Assembly (NCBI GenBank): GCA_028684095.1
Contig: JAQUGQ010000006.1
Location: 1 to 64,000 of the forward strand
Length of the DNA stretch: 64,000 nt
Source: Clostridia bacterium
GTDB taxonomy: Bacteria > Bacillota > Clostridia > TANB77 > CAG-465
Reading direction: 5' to 3'
A program made the translations under genes and the position numbers. The notes beneath the pieces are model-generated. The model saw only the letters and a list, made by a program, of their open reading frames with translations, ran no database searches and was not told the origin of the DNA. Positions 34,300 to 43,651 of this stretch are shown here, one piece after another. Positions within the stretch are counted from its first letter, which is position 1, and every line of letters starts with the position of its first letter.

Positions 34300-34614
34300 A
34301 TGGCATTATTAGGAAATCCATTTGTTGGAAATATAGCTCGTCAGATGACAGCTGATGAACTTGCACAAGCAATTCGTGTTGATATAGCAGGTGAACTTGA
34401 GGCAATTATAGGATACGAAGCACATATACTTGCTACAAGTGATGAAAGAGCAAAAAAGATTCTTCGTCATATTGCGGATGAAGAGAAAAATCATATAGGG
34501 GAATTACATCAACTTCTTTATATACTAAGTCCAAAGGATGCAGAGCATATTGGAAAAGGTAATCAAACTATACAGAAGCAACAAGAGTCAAATTTTCAGC
34601 AGCCTATAGAATAA
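34300..34614 (+). CDS. Ferritin-like diiron protein, encapsulated-ferritin type
   Basis: 104 residues: two helices, with VDIAGELEAIIGYEAHI and ILRHIADEEKNHIGELHQLLYIL giving Glu, ExxH-type metal ligands. This single helical hairpin is the size of encapsulin-associated ferritins (EncFtn), which form ring assemblies and oxidise iron. A C-terminal Gln/Asn-rich tail (KQQESNFQQPIE) could act as a targeting tag. No encapsulin shell gene is visible in the window. GAAAGGATATG precedes the ATG. Confidence 0.65.
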   Translation: MALLGNPFVGNIARQMTADELAQAIRVDIAGELEAIIGYEAHILATSDERAKKILRHIADEEKNHIGELHQLLYILSPKDAEHIGKGNQTIQKQQESNFQQPIE

Positions 34615-34726
34615 ACAATAGAAGTAAATAATTTTAATTTTTTGAAATTATTTATAGTAAAAATACTTATAAATATTATTTTGTAAGTATTTTTTGTTTT
34701 TTATGAATTAAATAAAAAGTGTTAAT

Positions 34727-34767
34727 CTGTTTAAACAGTTTACAAGTGTTACTATGTGTGATATAAT
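34727..34767 (+). promoter_or_regulatory. Promoter and palindromic operator of the AbiEi-like gene
   Basis: Promoter TTTACA (34739-34744), 17-nt spacer, TATAAT (34762-34767). The perfect 12-bp palindrome CTGTTTAAACAG (34727-34738) abuts the -35 box, a fitting site for autoregulation by the encoded winged-helix antitoxin. Confidence 0.6.
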
Positions 34768-34808
34768 TTATCAAATTTATAAAGTTGATTTTTAAGGAGA
34801 GTTTAAAT

Positions 34809-35399
34809 ATGTTTGATAAAATTATAGAATTATTTAACAAAAATGATGGGATATTAACAACTAAACAAGTAGAAGAAATTGGTTATAGTAGACATCTATT
34901 ATCTAATATGTTGAAAAAAGGCTTAATAGAAAGAGTTGAAAATAATACATATTCATTAAAAAATGTAGAGAAAGATGAGTATTATTTATTACAATTAAAA
35001 TATCCTAATGTTGTATTCTCATATGAAACAGCATTATATTTTTATGATATGCTGGATAGAACTCCTATTGATATAAATGTTACAATTCCTACCAGTTATA
35101 GTGGTAGTGATTTAAAAAAAGAAAAAAATATAGTTGTATATTATGCTAAAGGGAATGCATATAATAAAGGGATTACATCTATAGAAACACCTTGTAAAAA
35201 TGTTGTTAGAGCATATAGTATAGAAAAAACAATTTGTGATATTATTAATAATGATAAAATGATAGATAAACAAATATATTTAAATGCTATAAAAAAATAT
35301 GCAAGAATGAAGGACAAAGATTTAATATTATTAGATAAATATGCTAAGATGTATGATATAGAAGTTAAATTAAAACAATTAATGGATGCTCTGATATAA
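34809..35399 (+). CDS. AbiEi-type antitoxin/transcriptional regulator, orphan
   Basis: 196 residues from ATG 34809 (AAGGAGAG upstream). An N-terminal winged helix (ILTTKQVEEIGYSRHLLSNMLKKGLIERV) precedes the AbiEi-type C-terminal region (VVFSYETALYFYDMLDRTP, NVTIPTSY, VRAYSIEKTICDIINN). AbiEi proteins repress their own operon and neutralise the nucleotidyltransferase toxin AbiEii. The expected toxin gene is absent: the next gene encodes a NERD protein. It may be a free regulator, a remnant, or the antitoxin of a different toxin. Confidence 0.8.
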   Translation: MFDKIIELFNKNDGILTTKQVEEIGYSRHLLSNMLKKGLIERVENNTYSLKNVEKDEYYLLQLKYPNVVFSYETALYFYDMLDRTPIDINVTIPTSYSGSDLKKEKNIVVYYAKGNAYNKGITSIETPCKNVVRAYSIEKTICDIINNDKMIDKQIYLNAIKKYARMKDKDLILLDKYAKMYDIEVKLKQLMDALI

Positions 35400-35431
35400 T
35401 AAATATAAATTTAAATTAAAGGGGAAATAGT

Positions 35432-36184
35432 ATGAGGGAATTTAAAATATATAAAATATACATGATTTTATTTGAAGTATTAAGAGGTTTAATAATTATT
35501 ATATTAGCTAGTTTTGTATTGATATCATTATCTGGAATACTTGCAAATATATATAATATAATAATTGCTTTTTTTGTATGTGTTATAGCTGGTGTATGTA
35601 GTCAATTATATATGGGCAAAATAAAAGGGAAAATTGGAGAATATGTTACACAAAAAATTGTTGAGTCATATTGTGATAAAAAAGGTTATTCATATTTATA
35701 TGATGTTGTGATAAATAACGATAAAGGAGAATCTATAAAAATAGATCATCTTGTTATAACTAGAAGAGGTATAGCTGTAATTGAAACGAAATTTAATGTT
35801 GGAACTATATTTGGTTCAGAAAATGATATAAATTGGACAAATATTACAATGAATAATAATAGTATAGTTCAGAATAATTCTTATAATAATCCACTTATTA
35901 CAAATCATAAACATATTGAAATGTTGAAAAAAATTGTAGATAGAGATGTTGAATATTATAATATAGTTGTATTTATGGATAAAGTTAATTTTAATGAATG
36001 TGAAGTAGTAAATAAATTTACTAAAGTTGGGTTTGCATATGATCTGAATACTATAATTGAAACCCTTGATTCTTTAAGTGAAAAGAAAATATCAAGTGTA
36101 GAAGCATATGAAATATATAATAAAATAAAGGCAGTTAATATTATAGATAATAAATTAAAACAAGATATAAAAGTAAATGAATAA
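35432..36184 (+). CDS. Membrane-anchored NERD-domain protein
   Basis: 250 residues. Two N-terminal membrane segments (about 10-60) are followed by a NERD (nuclease-related) domain: KIGEYVTQKIV, then YLYDVVI, IKIDHLVITRRGIAVIETKF (Asp and ExK of the PD-(D/E)XK-like core) and GTIFGSENDINWT. NERD proteins are presumed DNA-processing or defence nucleases. It starts 32 nt after the AbiEi-like gene with AAAGGGGA as site, so the two are probably cotranscribed. Confidence 0.75.
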   Translation: MREFKIYKIYMILFEVLRGLIIIILASFVLISLSGILANIYNIIIAFFVCVIAGVCSQLYMGKIKGKIGEYVTQKIVESYCDKKGYSYLYDVVINNDKGESIKIDHLVITRRGIAVIETKFNVGTIFGSENDINWTNITMNNNSIVQNNSYNNPLITNHKHIEMLKKIVDRDVEYYNIVVFMDKVNFNECEVVNKFTKVGFAYDLNTIIETLDSLSEKKISSVEAYEIYNKIKAVNIIDNKLKQDIKVNE

Positions 36185-36432
36185 AAATAATTTATAGAAT
36201 GTCAAAAACAGATATTGGTATTACACTATCACATATATATCAGTGCAAGCTCAAGGTAAAGTTCAATACAAAGAGGTATTTTTTCTATAAATATTTACTG
36301 TAATATTACAAAATTTCACAATATTCTTGAATTATTTTATTGTTATGATATACTTATTATAAATTTAAAGGGTATATATATAAGTTAATAGTATTAAAAA
36401 AATCAAAGTAAAAAGGTAAAGGAGAGAATAGA

Positions 36433-36837
36433 ATGAAAGAACATGCATTTAGATTAGTAAAAGGTGATGATTTAAAAAAATCATTAGAAAAGTATACTGA
36501 AGATAATGATATAAGAGCAGGTGTAATTATATCATGTGTAGGTTGTTTATATGAAGCAATAATTCGCGATGCAAGTGGTGTTAACTGTGTTACTTTAAAA
36601 GAAAAACTAGAAATTGTATCAATAACAGGTACTTTATCTATAGATGGAAGTCATATTCATATTTCAGTATCAGATGAAGAACTTAAAACTTATGGTGGGC
36701 ATTTAAAAGATGGATGTTTAGTAAACACTACAGCTGAGATAGTTATACTTGAACTTGATTCTTATGTTTTTGAAAGACAAATGGATGAAAAAACAGGATA
36801 CAAAGAACTATGTATAAGTAGAAAACAGTTAGTTTAA
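36433..36837 (+). CDS. PPC/DUF296 domain protein
   Basis: 134 residues covering one PPC (DUF296) domain: AFRLVKGDDLKKSLEKY, AGVIISCVGCLYEAIIRD, LEIVSITGTLSIDGSHIHISVSD, GGHLKDGCLV and TAEIVILEL. The His-rich HIHIS and GGHL segment is the family metal/DNA-binding hallmark; AT-hook attachment as in plants is absent. The bacterial role is unclear. A promoter TTGAAT-16-TATACT lies at 36327-36354. Confidence 0.8.
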   Translation: MKEHAFRLVKGDDLKKSLEKYTEDNDIRAGVIISCVGCLYEAIIRDASGVNCVTLKEKLEIVSITGTLSIDGSHIHISVSDEELKTYGGHLKDGCLVNTTAEIVILELDSYVFERQMDEKTGYKELCISRKQLV

Positions 36838-36851
36838 AATTAGTATAAGAA

Positions 36852-36888
36852 AAAGTCTAACTAATTTAGTTAGACTTTAATTTTTTTG
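36852..36888. terminator. Bidirectional terminator
   Basis: AAAGTCTAACTAA (36852-36864) pairs perfectly with TTAGTTAGACTTT (36866-36878), with T-runs on both sides, between the convergent PPC-domain gene and pyrF. Confidence 0.85.
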
Positions 36889-36908
36889 TTTGGTTAAGTA
36901 ATTGTTTT

Positions 36909-37829
36909 TTAACCTATTTTACCGGTAATACTTAGAATATCATTTTTCATATTTACTGCTTCTACGTAACAAGACTCATCAAAGGTTAAAGTAGGATGTT
37001 TTTTGTATGCACACATTATACCCCGAGAAGAGTTAATGATTGCACCTAAACCTAAGTTGTCGAATGCACCTCGTACATCTTCGGCACCTCCGCCTTGTGC
37101 ACCATATCCAGGAACTAAAAAGAAAGTGTAAGGTAATATACTTCTTAATTCTTTTAATTGATCAGGATATGTTGCTCCGACTACTATTCCTACAGAAGAG
37201 TAGCCGTATTGTCCAATAAGGTTTTCTCCCCAGTTTTTACACATTAATGCAACTTTCTCGTAAATCGGAATAGGACTAAACTTTAAATTCATATCCTGAA
37301 GTTCACCAGATGAAGCATTTGATGTTTTTACAAGTACAAAAATATCTTTATCATATTTTGCACAGAGATCTGTTGCGGGTTCAATTCCATCAGAACCTAG
37401 ATAAGCATTTACAGTTAAAGCATCTGATGGAAAAGCCCGGAAATTTATATCTTCAACCTGGGTTATGCCGATATATGCCTGTGCATATGATTTCATTGTA
37501 CTGCCAATATCATTGCGTTTACCATCAGATATAACATATAGATTTTTGGATTTAGCAAAATCTATTGTTTCATACAGGACCCTCATTCCTTGCCATCCAA
37601 ATTGTTCGTAAAAAGCACAGTTGGGTTTAACAGCTGGAACTACAAAAGATATTGCAGATATAATCCGTTCGTTAAATTCTAATATGGCACCACAAACTTC
37701 AGTAATAGTATCCTGTTTGCCCAAAAGATGTTTTCTTTTGATGTCATCTGGAATGAAATCCCATTGGGGGTCTAGTCCAACTACAGTAGGGTTTTGTTTT
37801 TCGATAATTTTTTTGATTAATAAATCCAT
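36909..37829 (-). CDS. pyrF: Orotidine-5'-phosphate decarboxylase (type 2)
   Basis: 306 residues, the long PyrF form: VGLDPQWDFIPDDI, KPNCAFYEQFGWQG, the catalytic DGKRNDIGST, then ALTVNAYLGSDGI and FLVPGYGAQGG for phosphate binding. It makes UMP from OMP in pyrimidine synthesis. No other pyr genes lie nearby. Its composition is visibly richer in G+C than all neighbours (many CCG, GCC, CGG triplets in the plus-strand view), suggesting acquisition from another lineage. AGGAGGAG precedes the ATG. Confidence 0.92.
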   Translation of the reverse strand: MDLLIKKIIEKQNPTVVGLDPQWDFIPDDIKRKHLLGKQDTITEVCGAILEFNERIISAISFVVPAVKPNCAFYEQFGWQGMRVLYETIDFAKSKNLYVISDGKRNDIGSTMKSYAQAYIGITQVEDINFRAFPSDALTVNAYLGSDGIEPATDLCAKYDKDIFVLVKTSNASSGELQDMNLKFSPIPIYEKVALMCKNWGENLIGQYGYSSVGIVVGATYPDQLKELRSILPYTFFLVPGYGAQGGGAEDVRGAFDNLGLGAIINSSRGIMCAYKKHPTLTFDESCYVEAVNMKNDILSITGKIG

Positions 37830-37869
37830 TAAAAATCTCCTCCTATAATTTTATTAGGGTTTGAAAACA

Positions 37870-37887
37870 TGTCACAAATTTATGACA
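37870..37887. promoter_or_regulatory. Palindrome in the pyrF leader
   Basis: TGTCACAAATTTATGACA, TGTCA-N8-TGACA, about 20-35 nt after the expected pyrF start point. A further GTGTCAT lies at 37974. Candidate repressor site; not a PyrR attenuator. Confidence 0.45.
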
Positions 37888-37910
37888 CACCTACATATAT
37901 TGTCTAAGAT

Positions 37911-37939
37911 ATTATACCATAAAATACAAGTTATGTCAA
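37911..37939 (-). promoter_or_regulatory. pyrF promoter
   Basis: Minus strand TTGACA (37939-37934), 17-nt spacer, TATAAT (37916-37911), both perfect. The rest of the gap to 38278 shows only an ACTAAAACT/AGTTTTAGT inverted repeat (38179-38213). Confidence 0.85.
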
Positions 37940-38278
37940 ATAATATATATATGTGTCATAATTTTACCACAGTTATTGGCCAAAAAAGAGCAGATGAAGA
38001 AAATTTAATATTATGTAAAATTGAAATATAGTAAAAAAGTGTTGCAATTGAAAATGAGATTTTGCAATTTTTAATGATTTTAAAGATTCTGTTTAATATA
38101 ATTGAAATTTTTTACAAAATAATATATAATATTGTTAGTTATACAAATTAAGATAAAGTAAGATGAATGAAATTATTAACTAAAACTGTATATATATTAT
38201 TAATAGTTTTAGTATTAGTAAATAAGGATAGTCTTGAAAATATTCTTATTTATATATAATCAAAATGAAGGAGATATT

Positions 38279-38932
38279 ATGATAACTTGTGATCAAATTA
38301 AAAACGATCCATATATAGTAGATATATATAATGAAATAGAAAGAAATTCTATTAAAGAACTTTGGGCTACACATGGATGGAGTCATATTTTAAAGGTAAT
38401 AAACACTGTTGAGACAGTACTTAAACAACTAAAATTTAATGAAGAAATTATAGAATGTGGTAAAATAGCAGCTTTATTACATGATGTAGGTTGTATTAAA
38501 GGTAAAGATAATCATGAAATTGAAAGTTATAACATTGCTAATAAATATTTATCAGATAAAGATATAAGTGATGAATATAAAAAAATGATTTTAGATGCAA
38601 TTATTGATCATAGTGAAGGTGAAAATATATCTAGTATAGTTGGTGCTACACTAATATTTGCAGACAAGATTGATTATGATAAAAACAGACTTACACCTAT
38701 AGGTTATCAAATAGAGAATTTTAATCAAATTCAGTATATTGATTATATTGATGTAATGTTATGTGATAATAATTTAACTGTTAAATTTATAGTTAGTAAT
38801 ATGTTTGACAAAAGTAGTATGGAAAAATATTACTTTACACCTAAAGTATTTAAAGCTATTTATAATTTTAGTGCATATTTAAAATTGAAGCCTTGTATTA
38901 AATTAAATAATGATGAATGGAAATTATATTAA
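38279..38932 (+). CDS. HD-domain phosphohydrolase
   Basis: 217 residues from ATG 38279, preceded by GAAGGAGAT; the TTG at 38234 is unsupported. HD motifs: THGWSHILKV (His), IAALLHDVG (HD), IIDHSEG (His) and FADKIDY (Asp). These metal ligands define HD hydrolases acting on nucleotides or phosphorylated metabolites. No partner domain is present. It is separated from addA by 90 nt, with a TATAAT at about 38996. Confidence 0.8.
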   Translation: MITCDQIKNDPYIVDIYNEIERNSIKELWATHGWSHILKVINTVETVLKQLKFNEEIIECGKIAALLHDVGCIKGKDNHEIESYNIANKYLSDKDISDEYKKMILDAIIDHSEGENISSIVGATLIFADKIDYDKNRLTPIGYQIENFNQIQYIDYIDVMLCDNNLTVKFIVSNMFDKSSMEKYYFTPKVFKAIYNFSAYLKLKPCIKLNNDEWKLY

Positions 38933-39022
38933 TAAAAATATAAATATTTTTTCTATGAAACTACAAATTTTAACTTTTAAATATAAAAAAATTATGATAT
39001 AATATTTTAGCGAGGTGAAGTT

Positions 39023-42000
39023 ATGGATGAGAAAAGGTGGACTAATGAGCAAAAGCTTGCTATTGAAGTAAATGGCAGTAACATATTAGTTTCAGCATCA
39101 GCAGGAAGTGGTAAAACAGCAGTATTAGTTGAAAGAGTTGTATCTAAGGTTATACATTCTAGAATTGATATCGATAGAATATTAGTTGTAACTTTTACAA
39201 ATGCTTCAGCAGTAGAATTAAAGGAAAGATTGTTACTTGCAATATATAAAGCTATTGATGAGGATAAAAACAATTTATTTTTAAAGAAACAGTTAGAATA
39301 TTTAAATAGAGCAACAATAACAACTATACATTCATTTTGTTTAGAAGTTATACGTTCTAATTTCTACAATTTAGGTATAGATCCTAACGTGTCAATTTGT
39401 GATGACACAATGTCAAAATTACTTAAAGCAAAAGCATTTAATAATGAACTTGAGAACGAATATATAAATTACAAAGAAGATGTTTTTTGTTTATATAACG
39501 TACTGAATTTGTTTAATAACAAAGATGAAGAATTTTTAGAGTATATGTTTAAAATATATTCATATATAAATAGTTTTGAATATCCACTTGAATGGCTTAT
39601 GGATAAAATAAATAAGTACAATATACAAGACTTAAGTATAGATTTATATACTTTAGATTTTGGAAAAGAGATATATGATACAGTTATATCTGATTTATTT
39701 GTTATTTCAGAAAAAATAAAAAGAATGATAGAAGAAACTCAAGATGTAGATGATTTTAATAAACATGTAGAAATGTTAAATATAGATTTGGAAAATATTA
39801 ATAGATGTATTAAATGTAGTAACGGTTCATGGGATTTGTTGTTTGAACACCTTAATATGATAGAATATATATCATTTCCACGTAACAAAGTGTCAAATGA
39901 TATTCTGAAGGAAAAACTACAAAATTTTAGAAAAACAGTTGTAAAAGATGAAGTAGCTAAAATGAAAAATAGTATATATGCTAAGAGCATTTATATATTG
40001 CAGGATCTAAAAAACACATATAAGTATTTAGAATATATATATTATTTCTTAGAAAAAGGTGATAGTACATATAAAGAACTAAAAAAAGAAGCTAATTATA
40101 TAGACTTTAATGATATAGAACATATGGCCTTAAAAGTATTAGTTAATAGAAAATTAGTTAATGAAAAGTATGAATATGTATCTACAGAGCAAGCCAATAA
40201 ATACAAAGAGAAATTTATAGAAGTATATACAGATGAATATCAAGATACAAGTTTTGTACAAGAAGCTATACTTAATGCAGTATCTAATGGAAATAATAGA
40301 TTCATGGTAGGAGATATCAAACAAAGTATATATAAATTTAGGCAAGCTATGCCGGAAATTTTTAATTGTAAATATTCAATATATCCATTGATTAATTCTA
40401 AAGATGAAATATATAATGATTGTAATGGTGTTAAAATTGTACTAGCTAAAAATTTCAGAAGTAGAAAAAGTGTTCTAGATAGTATAAATTATATATTTAC
40501 ACAAATACTAAGTAATGACATAGGTGACTGTGATTACTTAACTAATGAGATGCTCGAATTTGGAAATGAAGGATATATACAAAACGAACAAACTGACTAT
40601 AGTAGTGAAATAAACATATTAAATGTAAAAGATATAGAAAAAAAAGATGATGATGAAGATAGTGAAGATGAAAACACTGAATCTTTAGAATATATAAATG
40701 AATTAAAAGATTTTGAAATAGAAGCTAAATATATAGCTGAAAGAATAAAAAACTTAGTTAATGTAAATCCTTTTAAAGTGTATAACATGAAAAAGGGTAT
40801 ATTTGAAGATGCTAAATATAAAGATATAGTGATACTGCTTAGAAATATAAAAGATAAGGGAAATATATTAACTAAAATATTAAAAGATAATAATATACAG
40901 GCATTTGCAGATAGTAATATAAATCTATTTGATAACGATGAAATAAAACTTGTATTATCATTTTTAAAAATTGTAGATAATCCTTTGCAAGATATAGAAA
41001 TTGTAAGTTTGATGTATAATATAGTAGGAAAATTTACTATTGATGAGATTTACAAAATTAAGAACTATAACAAAAAAGAATATATATATAACTGTTTGAA
41101 GAGTATACCAGATACTGAGAATAGTGAATTATTAAATAAGGTAAAAATTTTTCTAGATTTAATAAATAAATTTAAAGAATATGCTGAAATATATAACGTT
41201 AGTGAAATATTAGCTAGAATATATAAAGAAACAAATTTATATAACCAAGTGCTACTTTTTAGTAAATCTAATGAATCTAAAATAAATTTAGATAGCCTTA
41301 TTGATGTAGCAATTAGATTTGATGCTAATTCTTCTATATATTTATTTATAACATATATAGAAGAATTAAAAGAGAAATCATCTGGTGACACTACAACAGC
41401 TAAAGTAATTGGTGAAAATGAGAACGTTGTAAGAATTATGACTATACACAAAAGTAAAGGTCTGGAATTTCCTATAGTAATACTAGCAGGCACGAACGTT
41501 AAATATATTACACGAGATATTTCTTCAGCAATTGTTTTAGATCATAAACTAGGTATAGGAATAAATATTGTAGATGAGGATACAAATATAACATATTCTT
41601 CTGTTATAAAAGAAGGAATAAAAACTAGTATGGTTAGAAGTATGAAGTCTGAAGAACTTAGAATGTTATATGTTGCTTTGACGCGTGCTAAAGAAAAATT
41701 AATAATATATTCTACAATGAAAGATTATAACAAAAAAATATTATCTATGTTTTTAATGTATAAAGAAGGTAAAATAGATACTACATTAATTAAGAAAAAT
41801 AGTACATATATAGATAATATATTAATGGCTTTATACAAATATATAAACGATAATGAAGAACAAAAATCTAATTTATTTAAAATAAATGTAATAGATGTAA
41901 AAAGTAAAGAGAATATAAATAATATAGTAAGCAAACAAAAAAAAAGTTTTGACAATATTGGTAGTATTCTATCTGCTGAATATAATTTAAGAAATCAAAA

Positions 42001-42691
42001 TGAGAAAAATAAAATAGAAGATGAAGTGAAAGTATTAAAAAATAATATAGAGTTTGAATATAAATATATAGAAGATACTTTGGTAAATAAGAAAATAAGT
42101 GTAAGTGAACTTAAAAAAAATAAATACGAAGAAGAGGATATAACTGTAAGTGATTTAAAGATTTTAAAAACTCCAGAATGTTTAGAAAATAAAGAATTAA
42201 AATATACAGCGGTTAGAAAAGGTAGCTTAATTCATTTTATACTCGAGCATTTAGATTTGGTAAATGTAAATACAAAGGATGATATATACAAATATATAGA
42301 TAATTTAGTAGAAAATAAAGTTATAAACTTAAATGATAAGAAACAAATTAGTGTTAATATGATATATGACTTTTTGAATTCTAAAATAGGTAAAGAAATA
42401 AAACAAAGTAGTAAGGTTAAAAGAGAAATTGAATTTGTTTTAAAAGATGAAACATTTTCTAAAAGTATAATACAAGGTGTAATAGATATGTATTATTTAA
42501 ATGATGATAATACATATACTTTAGTAGATTTTAAAACAGATAATTTACTTGTTCCATCAGAATATATATCTAGGTATAAATTGCAACTTGATATATATAA
42601 AGAGGCAATAGAAAAATTAACATCTGTCAAAGTAAGTAAAGTATATATTTATTCATTTAAACTTAATAAGGAGATTGAAATTTATGAATAG
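39023..42691 (+). CDS. addA: ATP-dependent helicase/nuclease AddA
   Basis: 1222 residues, the size of AddA. An N-terminal UvrD-type helicase has the Q motif (WTNEQKLAIE), Walker A ASAGSGKTA (about 24-32), VTFTNASA, IHSFCLEVIR, YTDEYQDTS, VGDIKQSIYKFRQA, LAKNFRSR, MTIHKSKGLEFP and VALTRAKEKL. The C-terminal RecB-type nuclease has RKGSLIHFILEHL and QGVIDMYY...LVDFKTDNL. With AddB it resects double-strand breaks at Chi sites. No addB is seen upstream, where Clostridia usually carry it; it must lie elsewhere or be absent. A GCGAGGTG site precedes the ATG. Confidence 0.93.
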   Translation: MDEKRWTNEQKLAIEVNGSNILVSASAGSGKTAVLVERVVSKVIHSRIDIDRILVVTFTNASAVELKERLLLAIYKAIDEDKNNLFLKKQLEYLNRATITTIHSFCLEVIRSNFYNLGIDPNVSICDDTMSKLLKAKAFNNELENEYINYKEDVFCLYNVLNLFNNKDEEFLEYMFKIYSYINSFEYPLEWLMDKINKYNIQDLSIDLYTLDFGKEIYDTVISDLFVISEKIKRMIEETQDVDDFNKHVEMLNIDLENINRCIKCSNGSWDLLFEHLNMIEYISFPRNKVSNDILKEKLQNFRKTVVKDEVAKMKNSIYAKSIYILQDLKNTYKYLEYIYYFLEKGDSTYKELKKEANYIDFNDIEHMALKVLVNRKLVNEKYEYVSTEQANKYKEKFIEVYTDEYQDTSFVQEAILNAVSNGNNRFMVGDIKQSIYKFRQAMPEIFNCKYSIYPLINSKDEIYNDCNGVKIVLAKNFRSRKSVLDSINYIFTQILSNDIGDCDYLTNEMLEFGNEGYIQNEQTDYSSEINILNVKDIEKKDDDEDSEDENTESLEYINELKDFEIEAKYIAERIKNLVNVNPFKVYNMKKGIFEDAKYKDIVILLRNIKDKGNILTKILKDNNIQAFADSNINLFDNDEIKLVLSFLKIVDNPLQDIEIVSLMYNIVGKFTIDEIYKIKNYNKKEYIYNCLKSIPDTENSELLNKVKIFLDLINKFKEYAEIYNVSEILARIYKETNLYNQVLLFSKSNESKINLDSLIDVAIRFDANSSIYLFITYIEELKEKSSGDTTTAKVIGENENVVRIMTIHKSKGLEFPIVILAGTNVKYITRDISSAIVLDHKLGIGINIVDEDTNITYSSVIKEGIKTSMVRSMKSEELRMLYVALTRAKEKLIIYSTMKDYNKKILSMFLMYKEGKIDTTLIKKNSTYIDNILMALYKYINDNEEQKSNLFKINVIDVKSKENINNIVSKQKKSFDNIGSILSAEYNLRNQNEKNKIEDEVKVLKNNIEFEYKYIEDTLVNKKISVSELKKNKYEEEDITVSDLKILKTPECLENKELKYTAVRKGSLIHFILEHLDLVNVNTKDDIYKYIDNLVENKVINLNDKKQISVNMIYDFLNSKIGKEIKQSSKVKREIEFVLKDETFSKSIIQGVIDMYYLNDDNTYTLVDFKTDNLLVPSEYISRYKLQLDIYKEAIEKLTSVKVSKVYIYSFKLNKEIEIYE

Positions 42692-43529
42692 TAATTTTAC
42701 CAATGATAATATTACACATATTAAAAAGGGTAATTTAGAATATATTACATTTAATATTTTAAATAAATATAAAGATAAGTTAATACATGGATTTTTTTTT
42801 AAAAATGGAGGAGTGTCAAAAGGAATATACTCATCACTTAATTTTAGAATATTAGGTAATGATTCTAAAAAAAATGTATTTAAAAATATAGATATAGTTA
42901 AAAAAGAATTAAACTTAAGTAAAGTATATAAAGCTATGCAAGCACACTCAGATAATATATTAATTTTAGATAATAATAATAAATCGAAATATGAAATTGA
43001 AAAGTTAAATAATGAAGAATATGATAGTTATGTTATAGCTGAAAAAGATATTTCTACTATTATTACAACTGCAGATTGTAATCCGATTATTATTTATGAC
43101 CCAGTTAACAATGTTGTAGCAAATGTACATAGTGGATGGAAGGGTACAATTAAACAAATATATATAAAAACAGTAAAATTAATGAACCGAAAGTATGGTT
43201 CTAAGTATAATGATATAATAGTATGTATAGGTCCTAGTATTAATAAATGCTGTTTTTGTTCTTCAAGTTTAGAATTTAAAAAACAATTTACTGATATATG
43301 GCCAAATGAAAATGAGTATATAACTAACAAAGAAAATGGAGAATTCTATATTGATTTACCGTATGTTATTAAAAAAGATTTAATAAGGTTAGGACTTAAA
43401 AAAGAAAATATAATTTTATCTGAAATATGTACAGTATGTAATAATGATGTCTGTTTTTCATATAGATTTTTAAAAAAACAAAACGAATTAGATTATGCAA
43501 CAATGGGTACTTTTGTTGAACTAAAATAA
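42684..43529 (+). CDS. pgeF: Peptidoglycan editing factor PgeF/YfiH-type laccase-domain protein
   Basis: 281 residues of the YfiH/DUF152 family: HGFFFKNGGVSKG, MQAHSDNI, ITTADCNPIIIYD (Cys), NVHSGWKGT (His), CIGPSINKCCF. Conserved Cys and two His form the zinc/copper site. Relatives remove wrongly incorporated residues from cell-wall precursors or act on purine nucleosides. The ATG at 42684 overlaps the addA stop (ATGAATAG), with AAGGAG 10 nt upstream, so it is translationally coupled to addA. Confidence 0.85.
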   Translation: MNSNFTNDNITHIKKGNLEYITFNILNKYKDKLIHGFFFKNGGVSKGIYSSLNFRILGNDSKKNVFKNIDIVKKELNLSKVYKAMQAHSDNILILDNNNKSKYEIEKLNNEEYDSYVIAEKDISTIITTADCNPIIIYDPVNNVVANVHSGWKGTIKQIYIKTVKLMNRKYGSKYNDIIVCIGPSINKCCFCSSSLEFKKQFTDIWPNENEYITNKENGEFYIDLPYVIKKDLIRLGLKKENIILSEICTVCNNDVCFSYRFLKKQNELDYATMGTFVELK

Positions 43530-43651
43530 ATATATAATTATTTAACATGAATATAGCAATAAGTATTGAAATAATTATATATGTATTATATAATATTTTG
43601 AAATTAAATATATATTAAAAAACAAAATTAAAAGGAAGAGGTTGGTCTATA

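Noticed and set aside
34809-36184. Classical AbiE toxin-antitoxin pair
   Set aside because: The second gene has NERD, not AbiEii nucleotidyltransferase, motifs.
37310-37848. Plus-strand ORFs inside pyrF
   Set aside because: Reverse-frame shadows of a clear enzyme; no ribosome binding site.
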